63,138 bases of DNA. It comes from an uncultured Prevotellaceae bacterium (lineage in GTDB: Bacteria > Bacteroidota > Bacteroidia > Bacteroidales > Bacteroidaceae). The notes under the pieces are model-generated. The model made no database searches. It was given only the letters and a program-made list of their open reading frames with translations, and was not told the DNA's origin. The position numbers and the translations under genes were made by a program. Where the stretch lies: the NCBI GenBank assembly GCA_902788605.1, contig CADAKX010000020.1, forward strand, positions 1 through 63,138, read 5' to 3'. Shown here piece after piece: positions 16,345 to 25,842 of the stretch. Positions within the stretch are counted from its first letter, which is position 1, and every line of letters starts with the position of its first letter.

Positions 16345-18876
16345 TTACTTTATTCTGAATGTCAGGGATTCTTTCTTAGAATCCTTGTCTATGAGGATGG
16401 TGGCTCCAGAAGGGAGATTGTCAGAGAGAATCTGCTCGCAGATGCCATCCTCGATGTAGTTCTGGATGGCACGCTTCAGTGGACGGGCACCAAACTGAAC
16501 ATCGTAGCCTTTGGTTGCCACAAACTCCTTGGCTGCAGGAGTGAGTTCTATCTCATAGCCCAATTCATGGATGCGATGATAGAGTCCCTTAAGCTCGACA
16601 TCAATAATGCGCTTGATAGCTTCAAGGTCCAACTGCTCGAAGGTGATAATCTCGTCGAGACGGTTGAGGAACTCAGGCGAGAACTGCTTCGACAGTGCCT
16701 TCTGTACGATGCTACGAGCATGCTCGCGGTCTTTTTCATTCATGTTTAATCCCAACGAAGAGGCTGTAAAACCAATGCCATTGCCAAATTCCTTGAGTTG
16801 GCGAGTACCAGCATTAGAGGTCATGATAATAACGGTGTTGCGGAAGTCCACAAAGCGTCCATTACCATCTGTCAGTCTGCCTTCGTCCAGTACCTGAAGC
16901 AGAAGGTTAAAGACATTGCCGTGAGCCTTTTCTATCTCGTCAAGGAGGACGATGGAGTAGGGCTTACGTCGTACACGCTCGGTGAGCTGACCACCTTCTT
17001 CATATCCTACATAGCCTGGAGGGGCTCCAATGAGTCGGCTGACATTGAAGGCCTCGGTATATTCGCTCATGTCGACGCGAATGAGGGCGTCGGCAGAACC
17101 AAACATCTGCTCGGCTAACTTCTTGGCTAAATAGGTTTTTCCAACACCTGTGGGGCCAAGGAACATAAAAGCACCAATGGGATGATTGGGGGCCTTGAGT
17201 CCCACACGATTGCGCTGGATGGCTTTTACCATCTTATCGATAGCGGCATCTTGGGCAATAACGCTGGCTTTCAGGGTCGGCGCCATATCCTTAAGGCGTT
17301 GGCCTTCGTTCTCTGCCATGCGCTGAACAGGGATGCCTGTCATCATCGACACAACGTCACTGACTTCTGCCTCGGTGACGGTCTGACGCTGTTCGTTGTT
17401 GCCCTTCATCCATTCGGCCTGGGTATTGGAGAGCTGCTTCTCGAGTGCTGCCTGCCTGTCGCGGTAACTGGCTGCAAGTTCGTAGTTCTGATTCTTGACG
17501 GCCTCGTTCTTGTTGTTCTTTGCTTCGGCAATCTGTTTCTCAAGATCATGGATTTCAGGGGGAATCTGTGCATTCTTCAGATGTACGCGGGCTCCTGTCT
17601 CATCCATTGCGTCGATTGCTTTGTCTGGCTGCGATCTGTCGGTGACATAGCGTTCTGTCAATCTGACGCATGCCATGATGGCATCGTCGGTAAACTCAAC
17701 GTGGTGATGTTTCTCATAACGATCCTTGAGGTTGTGCAGTATCTGAAGGGTTTGCTCGGCTGTGGTAGGGTCGACGATAACCTTTTGGAAACGACGCTCA
17801 AGAGCACCGTCCTTTTCAATACTGTTGCGATACTCATCAAGGGTTGTTGCACCAATGCACTGAATGGTGCCACGAGCCAAGGCTGGCTTCATGATGTTAG
17901 CGGCATCCATGCTGCCTGGAGTAGAACCGGCTCCAATAATGGTGTGTATCTCATCAATGAAGACGATAATCTGGGGATTCTGTTCTATCTCTTTGATAAG
18001 GGCGCGGATGCGTTCCTCGAATTGTCCACGATACTTGGTACCTGCCACAACGCCTGTCATATCGAGACTGACGATGCGACGGTTGAAGAACATGGGAGAG
18101 CACTTGCGATGGGCAATAAGCTGTGCCAGTCCTTCGACAATAGCACTCTTTCCCACACCTGGCTCACCAATGAGGATGGGGTTGTTTTTCTTGCGACGAC
18201 CTAAGATTTCCATGACGCGCTGGATTTCCTGCTCGCGACCCACACAGGGGTCGAGCTTGCCATCAAGGGCTGCCTGGGTTAGGTCGGTAGAGAAATTGTC
18301 AAGTACGGGTGTCTTTGACTTTTCTTCCTTGTCGTTGGTCGCTGTCTGGGTGGTGTGTCCAGATGCGTTGGCCTTGGTGCTATCGTATTCCTCCTCGTCT
18401 TCTTCGGGCAACTGCAGGGCATTTTGAGGCTGCGGCTGGGTCTCCTTCGTGAGGTTCAGCACGTTGTTATAGTCAATATGACGTTCTTCAAGCAGTTGCT
18501 TGGCTGTATTGTCTGTCCTATCGTGCAGAATGGCGAGCAATAGATGATGCTCGTCTATGGTCTGCTGGTGTTGCTGACGAGCCTCGAGGACTGCCAACTT
18601 CAGTATGTTGCTGGCGTTCTCGTTAAGCATCAGTTCACTGCTCTGCACAGGCGGAAACACATTTTCTGTTCGTTGGAGTTTCTCTTCGATTTGGGTCTTG
18701 AGAGCCTCTTGGCTGACATTGAACTTCTGGAAGACCTTGGCAATGATGCCATCAGAGGATCGCATCATGCCTAGGAGCAGGTGCTCGGGAGCCACATGAG
18801 CACACGACAAACGGGCAGCCTCTTCGCGGGAAAAAGCCAAAATCTGAGAGACTTTATTGTTGAATTGGGTTGTCAT
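16345..18876 (-). CDS. clpC: ClpC-type AAA+ unfoldase
   Basis: Unfolds substrates for ClpP and acts in protein quality control. The 843-residue protein has an N-terminal Clp repeat domain (about 1-150), AAA1 with Walker A GEPGVGKS and Walker B VFIDEIHT, and a middle region with a UVR-type coiled segment (about 430-470). AAA2 has Walker A GPTGVGKTYLAKK. An IGF tripeptide in FGNGIGFTA, in AAA2, fits the ClpP-docking loop, which ClpB lacks. ATG 18876 (MTTQFNNKVSQIL) is the family start. It lies 23 nt inside the 3' end of the DEAD-box helicase gene. The gene is last in the lon-tgt-lptF/G-helicase-clpC operon. No clpP is in the window. Confidence 0.93.
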   Translation of the reverse strand: MTTQFNNKVSQILAFSREEAARLSCAHVAPEHLLLGMMRSSDGIIAKVFQKFNVSQEALKTQIEEKLQRTENVFPPVQSSELMLNENASNILKLAVLEARQQHQQTIDEHHLLLAILHDRTDNTAKQLLEERHIDYNNVLNLTKETQPQPQNALQLPEEDEEEYDSTKANASGHTTQTATNDKEEKSKTPVLDNFSTDLTQAALDGKLDPCVGREQEIQRVMEILGRRKKNNPILIGEPGVGKSAIVEGLAQLIAHRKCSPMFFNRRIVSLDMTGVVAGTKYRGQFEERIRALIKEIEQNPQIIVFIDEIHTIIGAGSTPGSMDAANIMKPALARGTIQCIGATTLDEYRNSIEKDGALERRFQKVIVDPTTAEQTLQILHNLKDRYEKHHHVEFTDDAIMACVRLTERYVTDRSQPDKAIDAMDETGARVHLKNAQIPPEIHDLEKQIAEAKNNKNEAVKNQNYELAASYRDRQAALEKQLSNTQAEWMKGNNEQRQTVTEAEVSDVVSMMTGIPVQRMAENEGQRLKDMAPTLKASVIAQDAAIDKMVKAIQRNRVGLKAPNHPIGAFMFLGPTGVGKTYLAKKLAEQMFGSADALIRVDMSEYTEAFNVSRLIGAPPGYVGYEEGGQLTERVRRKPYSIVLLDEIEKAHGNVFNLLLQVLDEGRLTDGNGRFVDFRNTVIIMTSNAGTRQLKEFGNGIGFTASSLGLNMNEKDREHARSIVQKALSKQFSPEFLNRLDEIITFEQLDLEAIKRIIDVELKGLYHRIHELGYEIELTPAAKEFVATKGYDVQFGARPLKRAIQNYIEDGICEQILSDNLPSGATILIDKDSKKESLTFRIK

Positions 18877-20251
18877 TCTTTCTAGTTGTTTTCTTTGTTC
18901 TCTTTCTTTTGTTCGATGGAGAACCTGCAAATGCTGTGCCAGAACTTTGAACCTCCTTGGGACCATCAGCTTTTCTGGTGGTCTTGTTGTTTCGTCCTTG
19001 ACCATTACCACGACCGTTGCCACGTCCACGTCCATTACTTCGTCCGTTGCCACGTCCTCGGCCCCTTCCCTGCGAACCTTTCTTATGAATAATGGCCTTG
19101 CTGTAGTCGGGACCTTCGCCTATACCATCGGGCAAGGGCAGTTTTTCAACTTCTTTCTCGAGGAAATCCTCAATCTGCTTGAATGAGGGAATGTCGCTGT
19201 CACAGACAAAGGTAATTGCCTCACCATCACGGTCGGCACGGGCTGTTCGGCCTATGCGATGGACATAGTCCTCGCTGTCGTGGGGTACGTCATAGTTAAT
19301 CACCATGCGGATGTCATCGATGTCAATACCACGGGCTACGATATCGGTGGCCACCAATACATCTACCTGACCTGACTTAAAGCGATACATTACATCGTCG
19401 CGCTCCTGCTGACTGAGGTCTGAGTGCATTGGGGCGCAGTTAATCTTCAGTTTAAGAAGGGCACGATTGATGTCCTTTACTTTGTCTTTTTTGCCACAGA
19501 AAATGATAACTCGTTTGAGGTCGCCCTTTTTGAAAATATCCTGAATGATATGTACCTTCTGGGGCTCGTAGCACACGTAAGCCATCTGATGGATCTTTTC
19601 GGCGGGGCGACTTACTGCCAATTTTACTTCCACGGGATTGTGGAGCAGACTGACAGCCAACTCGCGGATCTTGCTTGGCATCGTTGCAGAGAACATTACC
19701 TTTTGGCAGGTTTTGGGTAATAGGGCGTTGATTTGCAGAATGTCTTCCATAAAGCCCATGTCAAGCATGCGGTCAGCTTCATCGAGCACAAAGAACGAGG
19801 TGCGAGAGAGATCGAGGTTTCCTACCTTTAGATGGCTGAGCAGACGGCCTGGAGTGGCAATGACCACGGGAGCACCGCCACGTAGGCTCTTAATCTCTTG
19901 GTCGTAGCGCCCACCATCGTTGCCACCATAGACAGCTATGCTGCTGACGTCATTGAGGTAATATCCGAAGCCCTGCATGGCTTGGTCAATCTGCTGGGCC
20001 AGTTCGCGGGTGGGCGACATGATGACGCAGTTGATAGCGTCCTCAGGGAATCCTCCGTCGTCGAGCATCGATAATATGGGCAGAAGATAGGCGGCAGTCT
20101 TGCCTGTACCTGTCTGAGCTACACCCAAGACATCGTACCCATCAAGAATTTCGGGTATACAGCGTTCTTGTATGGGAGTCATCTCCTCAAAGTGCATATC
20201 ATAGAGTGCATCGAGGATATTGTCATTTAAGTATGTTTCTTCAAATGTCAT
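18854..20251 (-). CDS. DEAD-box RNA helicase, RhlE-like
   Basis: An ATP-dependent RNA helicase likely acting in ribosome assembly or RNA turnover. The 465-residue protein shows the Q motif, motif I AQTGTGKT, Ia PTRELA, II DEAD, III SAT, and VI HRIGRTARAD. A basic RG-rich tail (about 385-465, repeated GRGRGNGR) is typical of RhlE relatives and binds RNA. ATG 20251 is preferred over the in-frame TTG at 20257. Its last 23 nt overlap the start of clpC. It lies 27 nt after the LptF/G permease gene in the same operon. Confidence 0.93.
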   Translation of the reverse strand: MTFEETYLNDNILDALYDMHFEEMTPIQERCIPEILDGYDVLGVAQTGTGKTAAYLLPILSMLDDGGFPEDAINCVIMSPTRELAQQIDQAMQGFGYYLNDVSSIAVYGGNDGGRYDQEIKSLRGGAPVVIATPGRLLSHLKVGNLDLSRTSFFVLDEADRMLDMGFMEDILQINALLPKTCQKVMFSATMPSKIRELAVSLLHNPVEVKLAVSRPAEKIHQMAYVCYEPQKVHIIQDIFKKGDLKRVIIFCGKKDKVKDINRALLKLKINCAPMHSDLSQQERDDVMYRFKSGQVDVLVATDIVARGIDIDDIRMVINYDVPHDSEDYVHRIGRTARADRDGEAITFVCDSDIPSFKQIEDFLEKEVEKLPLPDGIGEGPDYSKAIIHKKGSQGRGRGRGNGRSNGRGRGNGRGNGQGRNNKTTRKADGPKEVQSSGTAFAGSPSNKRKRTKKTTRKNDNPIQQ

Positions 20252-20278
20252 TGTCAATTGTTTATTCTTTATTCTCCA

Positions 20279-21388
20279 TTAATTTGGTGCCTGACGATAG
20301 CAGAAATAAGCTATGACGGCATATATTAGATTGGGAATCCATGCTGCCAGTAAGGCTGGCATGCCTGCATTAATGGCAAAGGTAGCACTGATGGTCTGAA
20401 GCAGGATATACGAGAATGACAGAGCCAAACCAATTCCTAAGGAGAGTCCCATGCCGCCCTTGCGTTTGCGGGCTGATAACGATGCTCCGATAATGGTGAG
20501 GATGAACGAGGCAAAAGAAGTGGCTATTCGTTTGTGGTATTCCACTTCATATTGTACAACGTTCTGCGAACCACGTTCCTGCTGCTTGGAGATATAGCGT
20601 TGGAGCTCAGGTGAGGTGAAGGTCTCCTGCTGTCCTTGGCTATAGACGAGGTCCATGGGTTCCATCATAATCACCGTGTCGAGTTCGGTGCCAGTCTGAA
20701 TCTGTTCACGTAGTCCCTTAAGAGTACGAATCTTATAACTGATGGCCTTCCAGTGATAGCGTGAGTCGGAGATGGTGTCATACTGGATGACGTTGGCTGT
20801 CATGTGGCTCACCAACTTCTTGTCCTCAAACTTGTCGAGCGAGAATCCGTAACCACGACGGATGTTGTTATCGTATTGTTGCAGATAGGCAATGACGCCC
20901 GGTGCCACTTGCAACTGCACATTATTTGCTGTCGTAATACGGCGCTTGTTCTTATACTTTGTCTCGAAGTTATAGCGAGTCACATTGCCGTGGGGAATGA
21001 TATAGGCTCCAAGATAGAAGTTCAGAATGGCGATGATGGCAGCCGATATCATATAGGGGCGTAGCAGACGACGGAAACTGGTGCCTGCAGCCAGCATAGC
21101 GATAATCTCGGAATTACCTGCCAGTTTCGAGGTAAAGAAAATGACGGCAATAAACACGAATAACGGTGAGAAGAGATTCGCAAAGTAGGGAACGAAGTTT
21201 GCGTAATAATCAAAGATGATGGCACTCCAGGGTGCGTGATAGGTGGAGAACTTATTTAAGTTCTCGTTGAAATCGAAAACGATACTAATACTGATAATCA
21301 GCAAGATGGAATAGATATATGTTCCAATGAACTTGCTGATGATATAGCGATCGAGTCGGGGTACAAGTCGTGCCAAAATCTTCTTCAT
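20279..21388 (-). CDS. LPS export permease, LptF/LptG family
   Basis: An inner-membrane subunit of the LptBFG exporter that extracts LPS for the Lpt bridge. The 369-residue YjgP/YjgQ protein has helices at about 15-35, 55-75 and 95-115, a periplasmic jellyroll domain (about 130-285), and three C-terminal helices. ATG 21388 (MKKILARLVPRL) overlaps the tgt stop by ATGA. The family often occurs as F/G pairs, but only one copy is here, so F versus G is not assigned. The outer-membrane partner lptD is encoded 4 kb away on the opposite strand. Confidence 0.9.
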   Translation of the reverse strand: MKKILARLVPRLDRYIISKFIGTYIYSILLIISISIVFDFNENLNKFSTYHAPWSAIIFDYYANFVPYFANLFSPLFVFIAVIFFTSKLAGNSEIIAMLAAGTSFRRLLRPYMISAAIIAILNFYLGAYIIPHGNVTRYNFETKYKNKRRITTANNVQLQVAPGVIAYLQQYDNNIRRGYGFSLDKFEDKKLVSHMTANVIQYDTISDSRYHWKAISYKIRTLKGLREQIQTGTELDTVIMMEPMDLVYSQGQQETFTSPELQRYISKQQERGSQNVVQYEVEYHKRIATSFASFILTIIGASLSARKRKGGMGLSLGIGLALSFSYILLQTISATFAINAGMPALLAAWIPNLIYAVIAYFCYRQAPN

Positions 21389-22527
21389 ACTCTGCGTCCT
21401 AAATCGTTGATGACGGAACGTTTCCACTGCGAGAAATCTCCTTGCTCAATGTGTTGACGAGCATCGGTGACCAAACGCAGATAGAAAGCAAGGTTATGGA
21501 TAGAGGCTATCTGCAGGGCCAGCAACTCCTGTGACTTAAAGAGGTGATGCAGATAGGCCTTGGTGTGAAGGCGGTCTATGTCGCAACCATCGGGATCAAT
21601 GGGTGAGAAGTCGTTCTCCCATTTCTTATTGCGCATATTCATTGTTCCCTGATAGGTAAAGAGCATGGCATTGCGTCCATTGCGGGTTGGCATCACACAG
21701 TCGAACATATCCACACCGCGCTCGATGGCTTCGAGAATATTTTGCGGTGTGCCAACGCCCATAAGATAGCGTGGACGGTCCTTGGGCAGGATGTCGTTAA
21801 CCACCTCAATCATCTCGTACATCACTTCGGTTGGCTCGCCTACAGCTAGTCCACCAATAGAAGCTCCGCCACCATCGTTCAACATACCTAAGCGATCAAC
21901 CACATGCTTGGCGGCATCCTGGCGTAAATCCTTGTATTTGCATCCCTGAACAATAGGGAATAGCGTCTGACGGTGACCATATAGAGGTTCCGTCTCATTG
22001 AATCGTTTGATGCAACGATCCAGCCAGCGTTGTGTGAGTCTCAGACTATTCTTGGCATACTGGTAATCGCTTTCGCCAGGAGGGCACTCGTCGAAGGCCA
22101 TCATGATATCGGCACCGATAATGCGTTGGGTGTCCATCACGTTCTCGGGTGTGAAGATATGCTTGGAACCGTCAATATGAGAGCGGAACTCGCAGCCTTC
22201 TTCTTTCAACTTGCGGATGCCGGTAAGCGAAAAAACCTGGAAACCACCTGAGTCGGTAAGAATAGGGCGGTCCCATGTGTTGAACTTATGCAGTCCGCCA
22301 GCTTCCCGCAATGTGTCTAGACCGGGACGCAGATACAAGTGATAAGTGTTTCCCAGGATAATCTGGGCCTTTACTTGTTGGCGAAGCTCTGAAAAATGCA
22401 CACCCTTCACGCTGCCACATGTTCCTACGGGCATAAAGATAGGTGTCTTAATCTGACCGTGATCGGTAGTTATCACACCAGCACGTGCGCTGCTATAAGG
22501 GTCTGTATGTTGTAGTTCGAATGTCAT
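21385..22527 (-). CDS. tgt: tRNA-guanine transglycosylase Tgt
   Basis: Exchanges guanine 34 for a queuine precursor in GUN anticodon tRNAs. The 380-residue protein has the normal core: LTDSGGFQVFSL with the catalytic-site aspartate, the substrate-binding GADIMMAFDECPPG and IGGLAVGEP, and the nucleophile region FDCVMPTRNGRNA. At the C-terminal zinc site the usual CxCxxC is absent. The stretch SPIDPDGCDIDRLHTKAYLHH holds one cysteine, while the last ligand histidine in ASIHNLAFY is kept. It is translationally coupled on both sides by ATGA overlaps with lon and the lptF/G gene. Whether the missing cysteines are typical of the lineage cannot be told here. Confidence 0.93.
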   Translation of the reverse strand: MTFELQHTDPYSSARAGVITTDHGQIKTPIFMPVGTCGSVKGVHFSELRQQVKAQIILGNTYHLYLRPGLDTLREAGGLHKFNTWDRPILTDSGGFQVFSLTGIRKLKEEGCEFRSHIDGSKHIFTPENVMDTQRIIGADIMMAFDECPPGESDYQYAKNSLRLTQRWLDRCIKRFNETEPLYGHRQTLFPIVQGCKYKDLRQDAAKHVVDRLGMLNDGGGASIGGLAVGEPTEVMYEMIEVVNDILPKDRPRYLMGVGTPQNILEAIERGVDMFDCVMPTRNGRNAMLFTYQGTMNMRNKKWENDFSPIDPDGCDIDRLHTKAYLHHLFKSQELLALQIASIHNLAFYLRLVTDARQHIEQGDFSQWKRSVINDLGRRV

Positions 22528-24980
22528 TTCTTCTCTTTTTCTTCGTCAATTTCGAATACCAGTGGATTATCAACAGTCTCATTGGTGAGGGCAATCTTCC
22601 ATACATCAAGTACATTCTCTACATAATGGAATGTGACTCCTTTGAGGTACATCTCAGGAATCTCGAGGATGTCTTTTTCGTTCTCCTGACACATGATGAT
22701 GTCGGTGATGCCAGCACGCTTGGCTGCAAGAATCTTTTCTTTGATGCCACCTACGGGAAGTACTTTTCCGCGAAGGGTAATCTCGCCTGTCATCGCTACG
22801 TTTTTGCGAACCTTACGCTGGGTGAGGGCAGAAGCAATACTGGTGGCAATGGTGATACCTGCAGATGGACCATCCTTAGGGGTCGCACCTTCTGGCACGT
22901 GGATATGGATATTCCAATTGTCAAAGATGCGATAGTCGATGCCTAACTTATCGGCATGAGCCTTTACATACTCTAATGCCAGTACTGCCGACTCTTTCAT
23001 CACGTCGCCCAGATTTCCTGTGAGGGTGAGTTTAGAGCCTTTTCCCTTTGATAGTGATGTCTCAATGAAGAGAATCTCGCCACCAACACTGGTCCAAGCT
23101 AGGCCTGTAACCACACCTGCATAACTGTTGCCCTGATAGATGTCACGATAGAAAGGCGGTTTGCCAAGAAGATCTTCCAAAGACTCGGGGGTAATCTTCC
23201 AATTGTCTATAGTGCCATTCATCTGTTGCTTGAAGGCCAATTTTCTCATGGCCTTGTTGATCTGTTTTTCCAGTTGACGAACACCACTCTCGCGGGTATA
23301 TTGCTCAATCACCTTTTCTATGGCAGCCTTATTGAACTTAGGCTTGTTGACGAGTGTCTTTAAGCCTGTGTTGTCAAGTTCGCGTGGAATTAAGTGGCGC
23401 TTGGCAATCTCAATCTTCTCTTCTGTAATATAGCCACTTACCTCGATAATCTCCATTCGGTCTAATAATGGACGGGGAATGGTACTGAGGTTGTTGGCGG
23501 TGGCGATGAAGAGAACCTTTGAGAGGTCGTAGTCCACATCAAGGTAGTTGTCGTGGAATGCCGTGTTCTGCTCAGGGTCCAATACTTCGAGAAGGGCAGA
23601 GGCTGGATCGCCATTGACGGTGTTCTGTGTCACTTTGTCAATCTCGTCGAGGATAAAGACGGGATTGCTGGAACCAGCCTTCTGGATGCTCTTGATGATA
23701 CGGCCAGGCATGGCTCCGATATAAGTGCGACGATGACCGCGAATCTCGGCCTCATCGTGAAGACCACCCAAAGACACACGAACGTATTTGCGTTTCATAG
23801 CCTCGGCAATACTCTTGCCTAACGAGGTCTTACCTACGCCTGGAGGACCGTAAAGACAAATAATGGGACTCTTTAAATCACCTCGAAGCGACAGTACAGC
23901 CATATGTTCAAGGATGCGTTCCTTCACCTTCTCCATGCCGTAGTGGTCGTGGTCCAGAATCTTCTGGGCACGCTGCAGATTCAGGTCGTCCTTGGTATAT
24001 TCGTTCCAAGGTAGAGATACGAATGTTTGCAGGTAGTTAAGCTGAACGTTATAGTCTGGACTCTGAGGTTGTACATTATCCAGTTTATCACACTCCTTAT
24101 AGAATATCTTCTCTATTTCTTCTGACCATTTCTTGGTTTGTGCTTTGCGTAGCAACTCAGTCTTCTCGGGTGATTGTTCATTACCCATCTCGGCCTGCAT
24201 ATTCTTAATTTGCTGTTGCAGGAAGTAGTTCTTTTGCTGCTCGTCAATATCCTCGCGTGTCTTATTGCGAATTTCTGTCTTCAACTGTTGAAGGTTGATT
24301 TCTCGATTCAATGCTTTCAATGCACCAAACAGACGTTCTTTGACGCTCTCGGCTTCAAGCAACTTGATTTTCTCTTTGATGGTGAAGGGCATGTTCGAGC
24401 ACAGGAAATTCAGCATCATCTCATCGTTTTGGATGTTGCGTATGGCAAACAAAGCTTCGTCAGAAACCTCATCAACCATTGTGATGTATTGCTCAGCTAC
24501 TTTCTGTAAATCGTCGAAAGCGGTTTTCCATTCCCTGTCGTGTTTGTCGGGATGAATATCGGGTTTGTGCTCTATCTCACCTTCAAGATAAGGCTGAAAC
24601 TGGGTAATCTTCTTCAGTCGGAAACGACCTAAAGTTTGAACTATCACCGTGGTAGAACCACTGGGTAATGTGAATAGCTTGACTATCTTGGCAGCTACGC
24701 CATATGTGTAAAGGTCGCTCATGATAGGCATCTCTATGTCGGGGTCACGCTGACATACGACGCCTATGAGTGTGTTGTTCTTGCTGGCTTGTCGAGCTAA
24801 TTTTAAACTTGAATCACGGCCAAGCAGAATGGGCCAGACAACGCCTGGAAAAACCACAATATTTCGAACGGGAAGGATAGGGAGAATAGTAGGGAGTTCT
24901 CCGTCTATCATGTCAGAGAAGTCTCCTTCTATATCGGCTATCATTGAAATAGACTTTGTGTTATACTGATTGTCACTCAT
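22524..24980 (-). CDS. lon: ATP-dependent protease Lon (LonA)
   Basis: A cytoplasmic AAA+ protease that degrades misfolded and regulatory proteins. The protein is about 818 residues. It has the N-terminal LAN domain ([19 protein letters not shown]), a coiled-coil middle region, and the AAA module with Walker [15 protein letters not shown] and FILDEIDK. The protease domain has the Ser-Lys dyad in [13 protein letters not shown] and [17 protein letters not shown] 24980 (MSDNQYN) is chosen because the longer frame's first codon (25010) falls inside the -7 box at 25008-25015. ATG 24998 is a second possibility, with a very short leader. First gene of the five-gene operon ending in clpC, so two AAA+ proteolysis components share a transcript. 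Confidence 0.95.
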   Translation of the reverse strand: MSDNQYNTKSISMIADIEGDFSDMIDGELPTILPILPVRNIVVFPGVVWPILLGRDSSLKLARQASKNNTLIGVVCQRDPDIEMPIMSDLYTYGVAAKIVKLFTLPSGSTTVIVQTLGRFRLKKITQFQPYLEGEIEHKPDIHPDKHDREWKTAFDDLQKVAEQYITMVDEVSDEALFAIRNIQNDEMMLNFLCSNMPFTIKEKIKLLEAESVKERLFGALKALNREINLQQLKTEIRNKTREDIDEQQKNYFLQQQIKNMQAEMGNEQSPEKTELLRKAQTKKWSEEIEKIFYKECDKLDNVQPQSPDYNVQLNYLQTFVSLPWNEYTKDDLNLQRAQKILDHDHYGMEKVKERILEHMAVLSLRGDLKSPIICLYGPPGVGKTSLGKSIAEAMKRKYVRVSLGGLHDEAEIRGHRRTYIGAMPGRIIKSIQKAGSSNPVFILDEIDKVTQNTVNGDPASALLEVLDPEQNTAFHDNYLDVDYDLSKVLFIATANNLSTIPRPLLDRMEIIEVSGYITEEKIEIAKRHLIPRELDNTGLKTLVNKPKFNKAAIEKVIEQYTRESGVRQLEKQINKAMRKLAFKQQMNGTIDNWKITPESLEDLLGKPPFYRDIYQGNSYAGVVTGLAWTSVGGEILFIETSLSKGKGSKLTLTGNLGDVMKESAVLALEYVKAHADKLGIDYRIFDNWNIHIHVPEGATPKDGPSAGITIATSIASALTQRKVRKNVAMTGEITLRGKVLPVGGIKEKILAAKRAGITDIIMCQENEKDILEIPEMYLKGVTFHYVENVLDVWKIALTNETVDNPLVFEIDEEKEKK

Positions 24981-25007
24981 TTTTATTTTAAACTGCATAT
25001 TGGGGTG

Positions 25008-25015
25008 CAAAGTTA
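25008..25015 (-). promoter_or_regulatory. lon operon promoter, -7 box
   Basis: Minus-strand TAACTTTG followed by CA. It lies 27 nt before ATG 24980. No TTTG was found at the normal -33 distance. Confidence 0.6.
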
Positions 25016-25046
25016 CTAAATTATCTTGATAAATTAGTATGTATTA

Positions 25047-25077
25047 GTTGATTATTAACAAAAAATGTATAACTTTG
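25047..25077 (+). promoter_or_regulatory. trmN6 promoter, short leader
   Basis: -33-like GTTG at 25047-25050, 19 bp, -7 TAACTTTG at 25070-25077. The ATG at 25087 is only 9 nt past the box, so the leader would be about 5 nt or less. Confidence 0.6.
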
Positions 25078-25086
25078 CGGCCGATT

Positions 25087-25782
25087 ATGGCAAATAACTA
25101 CTTTGAATTCAAACAATTTACCATCTGGCAGCAGCATTGTGCAATGAAGGTCGGAACAGATGGAACACTACTTGGAGCTTGGGCCGACGGTGGTGAACGC
25201 ATCCTTGATGTGGGTACTGGCACAGGACTCATTGCGCTGATGATGGCACAGCGTTTTCCTTCTGCACAAGTGGTGGGGGTTGATATCGACGAGAAGGCTG
25301 TTGGTCAGGCTTCTCAGAACGTTGCGGCATCGCCTTTTTCGCATCGTGTCAGAATAGAACAGGCAGATGCCAATATCCTGGAAGGTAGTTATGATTGTGT
25401 GGTGTCTAATCCGCCATTCTTTGAAAAGTCGTTGACGTGCCCTGACAACCAGCGAACCATGGCCCGACATGACGATAGTTTTTCGTATGCGGCCTTATTC
25501 GAATTGGGAAAAAGAGTCCTGACGGCACATGGAAAGTTGTCACTTGTGGCGCCTGCTGATTATCGCGGCAGAGTATTGGAAGAGGCAAGCTTGCACGGTT
25601 TCTTCCTACATAAGGAGTGGGCGGTAAAGACTACCCCCAAAAAACAGCCGCGTCGCTATTTGTTCTGCTTTGCACTAAGTAGTGCTGACAATGTAGACAG
25701 ATGCACTGGAGTGATTGAGGATGCACCAGGTAAAAGGTCTGAATGGTATCAGACCCTCACCGGTGATTTTTATATTAAATAA
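25087..25782 (+). CDS. trmN: tRNA1(Val) (adenine37-N6)-methyltransferase-like protein
   Basis: Probably methylates A37 of tRNA1(Val) with S-adenosylmethionine. The 231-residue Rossmann methyltransferase has an N-terminal FTIWQQHCAMKVGTDGTLLG, typical of YfiC/TrmN6. The SAM motif is LDVGTGTGLIALMMAQR, and the N6-adenine catalytic motif is SNPPFF (about residue 117). ATG 25087 (MANNYFEF) is chosen because the longer frame overlaps the promoter. It stands alone, divergent from lon and convergent with the GH106 gene. Confidence 0.9.
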   Translation: MANNYFEFKQFTIWQQHCAMKVGTDGTLLGAWADGGERILDVGTGTGLIALMMAQRFPSAQVVGVDIDEKAVGQASQNVAASPFSHRVRIEQADANILEGSYDCVVSNPPFFEKSLTCPDNQRTMARHDDSFSYAALFELGKRVLTAHGKLSLVAPADYRGRVLEEASLHGFFLHKEWAVKTTPKKQPRRYLFCFALSSADNVDRCTGVIEDAPGKRSEWYQTLTGDFYIK

Positions 25783-25842
25783 CTAGTAGTGATTCTTTTG
25801 CCTGTTAAGATGTCGTTCTGTCTCTGAGGGAAACAGTGCTTT

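Noticed and set aside
16345-18876. ClpB instead of ClpC
   Set aside because: The UVR-type middle segment and an IGF tripeptide for ClpP docking fit ClpC, and no long ClpB-type coiled middle domain is present.
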